Notes under the pieces: model-generated | Databases searched by the model: none | Told to the model about the DNA's origin: nothing | What the model saw: only the letters and a program-made list of their open reading frames with translations | Program-made: the position numbers and the translations under genes | Shown: positions 9,401 through 11,337 of the stretch, one piece after another | Layout: each line of letters opens with the position of its first letter | Numbering within the stretch: the stretch's first letter is position 1 | From: Baffinella frigidus | Lineage: Eukaryota > Cryptophyceae > Cryptomonadales > Baffinellaceae | Direction of reading: 5' to 3' | Assembly: GCA_026770585.1 (NCBI GenBank) | Contig: MU646600.1 | Coordinates: 428,758-440,094 of the forward strand | Length of the DNA stretch: 11,337 nucleotides

Positions 9401-9556
9401 GGTTATGAGCCTTATGACGGACCTTACGAGCTTTACAGACCTTATGAGGTTATGAGCCGCATGACAGACCTTATGAAGTTATGAGCCTTATGACATACCT
9501 TATGAGGTTATGAGCCTTATGACAGTCTTTTATGAGGTTGTGAGCCTCATGACGGA
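9401..9556 (+). repeat. 29-bp tandem repeat GGTTATGAGCCTTATGACAGACCTTATGA
   Basis: TTATGAGCC or its variant TTGTGAGCC recurs at 9403, 9450, 9479, 9508 and 9538, spacing 29-30 bp except for an 18-bp longer first interval. Shorter TTATGA/TTACGA echoes subdivide the unit. It abuts the 86-bp array with a 40-bp unique spacer. Confidence 0.8.
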
Positions 9557-9610
9557 CCCGCCTCGGCACTCAGCACCCTCAAAAATTTCGGAGACACCCG
9601 TGAGGGGTGC

Positions 9611-9976
9611 CTCTGTGGGCCTTAGGTTACGAGCCTAGGTAACTAGCGGTGGCCCACGCAACGAGGACCTGTGCACCAAATCCCTCTGTTTTCAAAGCCA
9701 ACTCGCCTTCAATCGCCCACAAATCTGTCGACCCATCCGGATTCCGGAATAAGTTTCTTCTAGACGTGCAGGGAATAATAGAAAGACGCAACATAAATAC
9801 ACCTGTTTGATACCCAGGCCTTCGTCGCGTATCCCTTGAATGCCCAGTAGGATCATACGCCCTACGGTAGGGCCCTAGGACCTGCCTAGGACCTCTTGGC
9901 CGTCAAATTTGACTACCTGGGCACTTAAGGGATACGGACCTTATTACCCAGGCTCGTAACATCAGACCCACAGACT
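9611..9976. mobile_element. Larger inverted-repeat element with nested family B copy
   Basis: The left arm 9611-9643 (CTCTGTGGGCCTTAGGTTAC then GAGCCTAGGTAAC) matches the complement of the right arm about 9944-9976 (TTACCCAGGCTCGTAAC then ATCAGACCCACAGA) at roughly four of five positions. The ~300-bp interior has no ORF of note and contains a family B MITE. A decayed non-autonomous DNA transposon is the likeliest reading; no target duplication was identified. Confidence 0.45.
9829..9935 (+). mobile_element. Family B MITE, copy 4
   Basis: GTATCCCTTGAATGCCCAG and CTGGGCACTTAAGGGATAC are near-perfect 19-bp inverted ends; TGGGC replaces TGGCC in both arms. The interior has CCTACGGTAGGGCCCTAGGA and CGTCAAATTTGAC. 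It is 107 bp, nested in the element at 9611-9976. Confidence 0.7.
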
Positions 9977-10124
9977 CGGAAGCAAGGTCGCCTACAGCTC
10001 ACCGGGAGTGCTCAAGAGTGTAAAGCGGGGGGGGGCGTGTTCCCAAGTTGACATTATGGGTGTTTGCCATAAATCCGTCAACTTAAATCCGTCAACTTTG
10101 GGGCAACACACACGTCAACTTTTG

Positions 10125-10209
10125 GCGCGAACCTGGCATGTGGCCGCGCTTGAAGCAGAAGAGCGCGCCCTTGTTGCGCCCCTTGCATTCCTGCCGGGAC
10201 GCGACCAGG
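10125..10209 (+). CDS. Exon-like Ala/Glu/Leu-rich coding fragment
   Basis: The frame reads LARTWHVAALEAEERALVAP then LAFLPGRDQ, immediately followed by a consensus donor CAG|GTGAGC at 10210. Composition resembles the coding modules at 10558 and 10831, and GC-rich codon choice resembles exon 1 of the RING gene. The 5' boundary is unclear; the frame runs upstream into the TCAACTT array. It could be an exon of a second gene on the + strand. No family is recognised. Confidence 0.3.
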
Positions 10210-10344
10210 TGAGCGACACACTCGAGACATGTATTTCAGGACGTGACCTTTGGAGAACCAACCTGAAATAATTAGTCAACTTGCAACATATAATCAACTT
10301 AGGGATGACACAATCAACTTTGGGATTCAACCTTGGAGGAAGAG

Positions 10345-10379
10345 GGCAGGTCGCCCTGTGGGGTGCAAAAGAGGTGGCC
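10345..10379 (+). pseudogene. Partial copy of the second coding module
   Basis: GGCAGGTCGCCCTGTGGGGT then GCAAAAGAGGTGGCC differs by only a few bases from 10559-10593 (GGCAGGTCGCCCTGCGGGGT then GCGGAAGAGGTGGCC). It breaks off into the ATCAACTT array just where the module at 10558 continues into ALREARRDALRLATAR. It encodes GQVALWGAKEVA. Confidence 0.55.
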
Positions 10380-10557
10380 AAAATCAACTTTCAAGACATA
10401 ATCAACTTTAAAGCGCGAATCAACTTGACACAGCGAATCAACTTCGGGACGAGAATCAACTTGGAACAGCGAATCAACTTAGGGATAAAACAATCAACTT
10501 AGGGATAAAACAATCAACTTTGGGATGTCAACTTTGGGATGGCACCTTGCACGACGA

Positions 10558-10689
10558 GGGCAGGTCGCCCTGCGGGGTGCGGAAGAGGTGGCCCTGCGCG
10601 AAGCACGCCGCGACGCCCTTCGTCTGGCGACAGCACGCTGGGCAGGGAAGCCCCTGCACGATTTTGATGAATTAGTGAATTGTGTTTGA
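10558..10689 (+). CDS. Ala/Arg/Leu-rich helical coding module (copy 1), unknown protein
   Basis: The frame reads GQVALRGAEEVALREARRDA then LRLATARWAGKPLHDFDELV, ending NCV and TGA at 10687-10689. The charged-residue and Leu/Ala periodicity suggests an amphipathic or coiled-coil helix. It is preceded by an AG-ending GACGAGGGCAG that could be an acceptor. A second nearly identical copy at 10831 stays open to the corresponding TGA with synonymous and conservative changes, suggesting past or present coding. Alone it is too short to be a gene; it is probably a terminal exon or a relic of one. Family not recognised. Confidence 0.35.
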   Translation, partial: GQVALRGAEEVALREARRDALRLATARWAGKPLHDFDELVNCV

Positions 10690-10775
10690 GACGGCAGCCC
10701 CTGTATGGTTTTGATTTGTGTATAAGCCGGCTGAATTAGTGGTTTGTGTATAAGCCGGCTGTGAGAGGGTTACTC
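10672..10775. repeat. GAATTAGTG/TTGTGTATAAGCCGGCT repeats
   Basis: TTGTGTATAAGCCGGCTG occurs twice (about 10714 and 10745), and TTGTGTATAAGCCGGCTTAA again near 11085. Each lies next to GAATTAGTG(A/G). These derive from the 3' part and downstream flank of the coding module, whose stop region GAATTAGTGAATTGTGT is the first unit. Confidence 0.6.
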
Positions 10776-10781
10776 GTAGAA

Positions 10782-10830
10782 TACATGTACAGACTGTACA
10801 ATACATGTACAGGCTATACAGACTATACAG
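10782..10830. repeat. TACATGTACAG tandem repeat
   Basis: ATACATGTACAGACTGTACA is followed by ATACATGTACAGGCTATACA and GACTATACAG. The array ends in CTATACAG directly before GAAGAAGCG of module copy 2, so the last repeat supplies an acceptor-like CAG. Confidence 0.7.
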
Positions 10831-10938
10831 GAAGAAGCGGCCCTGCGTGAAGCTCGCCGCGACGCCCTTCGTCTGGCGACAGCACGCAGGGCAGGGAAGC
10901 CCCTGCACGATTTTGATGAATTAGTGAATTGTGTATGA
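10831..10938 (+). CDS. Ala/Arg/Leu-rich helical coding module (copy 2), unknown protein
   Basis: After ACTATACAG the frame reads EEAALREARRDALRLATARR then AGKPLHDFDELVNCV and TGA (10936-10938). Compared with copy 1 it differs at only a few codons (V to A, W to R and silent changes), so the duplication is fairly recent. Upstream GQVALRGA is missing, replaced by the TACATGTACAG repeat. Either an alternative copy of the same exon or a duplicated fragment; function unknown. Confidence 0.35.
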   Translation, partial: EEAALREARRDALRLATARRAGKPLHDFDELVNCV

Positions 10939-10996
10939 GACGAATGAATTGTGTGTAAAACGGCTTCGATGAATTGGTGGATTGTGTATGAGACGA

Positions 10997-11080
10997 TCAG
11001 AAGCACGCCGCGGCCCCCTTGGTCTGGCGACAGCACGCTGGACACGGCAACCCCTGTATGACTTGATTTGCTGAATTAGC
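10997..11080 (+). pseudogene. Degenerate copy 3 of the coding module
   Basis: CAGAAGCACGCCGCGGCCCC then CTTGGTCTGGCGACAGCACG and CTGGACACGGCAACCCCTGT follows copies 1 and 2 but has base changes and indels that destroy the frame (CGACGCCCTTCG became CGGCCCCCTTGG). It continues into TGATTTGCTGAATTAGCGAT, the flank repeat. Confidence 0.55.
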
Positions 11081-11119
11081 GATTTGTGTATAAGCCGGCT
11101 TAATTAGTGGATTGTGTGT

Positions 11120-11337
11120 AACCTGCGGCATCCCGAGTCGTAACCTGTGTACCTCTGCAAGGTTTGGAGCGGGGGGGGGGCTCGCAACCTGTTCGATGCA
11201 TGCGAGGGAGATCTGGTCGTCCGGCGCAGTTGACTGATCCGGGCGGGATTTGTACCGGGACGATGCCGTAACCGCACCGGTTTTGTACCAGGAAGAGCGC
11301 TGATTAGTCAACCGTTACGCACCTGTTCGATGCACGT
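11120..11337. other. Window end: unique sequence with short direct repeats
   Basis: CACCTGTTCGATGCACG at the very end repeats CAACCTGTTCGATGCATGCG near 11186-11205. GGGATTTGTACCGGGA (about 11245) repeats as GGTTTTGTACCAGGA (about 11279). A run of about ten G lies near 11171-11180. No ORF stands out; the small minus-strand frames here are not supported by anything else. Confidence 0.4.

Larger units (their letters stand above)
10078..10534. repeat. (A/G)TCAACTT interspersed array with an 18-bp periodic core
   Basis: TCAACTT occurs 15 times on the + strand (10078, 10092, 10115, 10276, 10294, 10314, 10384, 10402, 10420, 10438, 10456, 10474, 10494, 10514, 10528) and once inverted at 10045. From 10384 to 10474 the spacing is exactly 18 bp, then 20, 20 and 14. 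In one open frame (10281-10502) the 18-bp core reads as hexapeptides such as RINLTQ, RINFGT, RINLEQ. Copies outside that frame argue for a minisatellite, not a protein repeat. Confidence 0.75.

Noticed and set aside
9106-9408. Gly/Phe/Tyr/Val-rich open frame
   Set aside because: Produced by the G/T telomere-like array; no stop arises because the repeat lacks TAA/TGA in that frame.
11161-11311. Minus-strand frames at the window end
   Set aside because: Short, overlapping direct repeats and a G run; nothing supports translation.

Overview
The window looks like nuclear DNA from a eukaryote, most likely a GC-rich unicellular alga. The lineage cannot be fixed from the sequence. Three things point this way: one gene is broken by four GT-AG introns with strong pyrimidine tracts, there are long tracts of plant/alga-type telomere-like heptamers (TTTAGGG, TTAGGGG, ATTAGGG and CCCTAAA), and dispersed and foldback repeats are dense. 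Nothing looks bacterial or organellar, and I see no tRNA, rRNA or CRISPR array.

Layout. 1-1730: repeat-rich 5' flank with a foldback structure (11-366), a weak possible exon (736-951), an 80-bp near-perfect direct duplication (909-1083) and four copies of a dispersed retroposon-like repeat (family R). 1729-6318: a five-exon gene (260 codons; all junctions keep frame) for a small nuclear RING-finger protein. It has an N-terminal SUMO-interacting-like motif (VIDLC followed by acidic/serine residues), a basic nuclear-localisation-like stretch, a complete C3HC4 RING split by intron 1, a post-RING helix and a basic tail. This resembles a SUMO-targeted ubiquitin ligase. An extra in-frame 51-nt exon (5729-5779) is a diverged copy of the 3' half of exon 4. 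The introns hold a foldback element, a CACCCTA microsatellite, family R copies, an 18-bp minisatellite, and a 2.0-kb intron 3 made of telomere-like repeats. In intron 3 the G-rich strand comes first and the C-rich strand second, with degenerate copies of exons 3 and 4 between them.

6319-9040: no convincing gene. The stretch is a nursery of small foldback elements: family B (about 106 bp, ends GTATCCCT..AAGTGGC) and family C (about 120-135 bp, ends TACAGGGG), which share a GTAGGGCCCTAGG-type core. 9086-9560: an 86-bp higher-order G/T repeat and a 29-bp repeat. 9611-9976: a larger inverted-repeat structure containing a family B element.

10000-11337: a second reiterated region. A coding-like Ala/Arg/Glu/Leu-rich module (ALREARRDALRLATAR) occurs in full twice and in eroded or partial form elsewhere, interspersed with an 18-bp ATCAACTT minisatellite. 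Exon-sized coding pieces echoed among minisatellites in two separate places is the most distinctive property of the window. All assignments come from reading the sequence by eye; no database search was possible.
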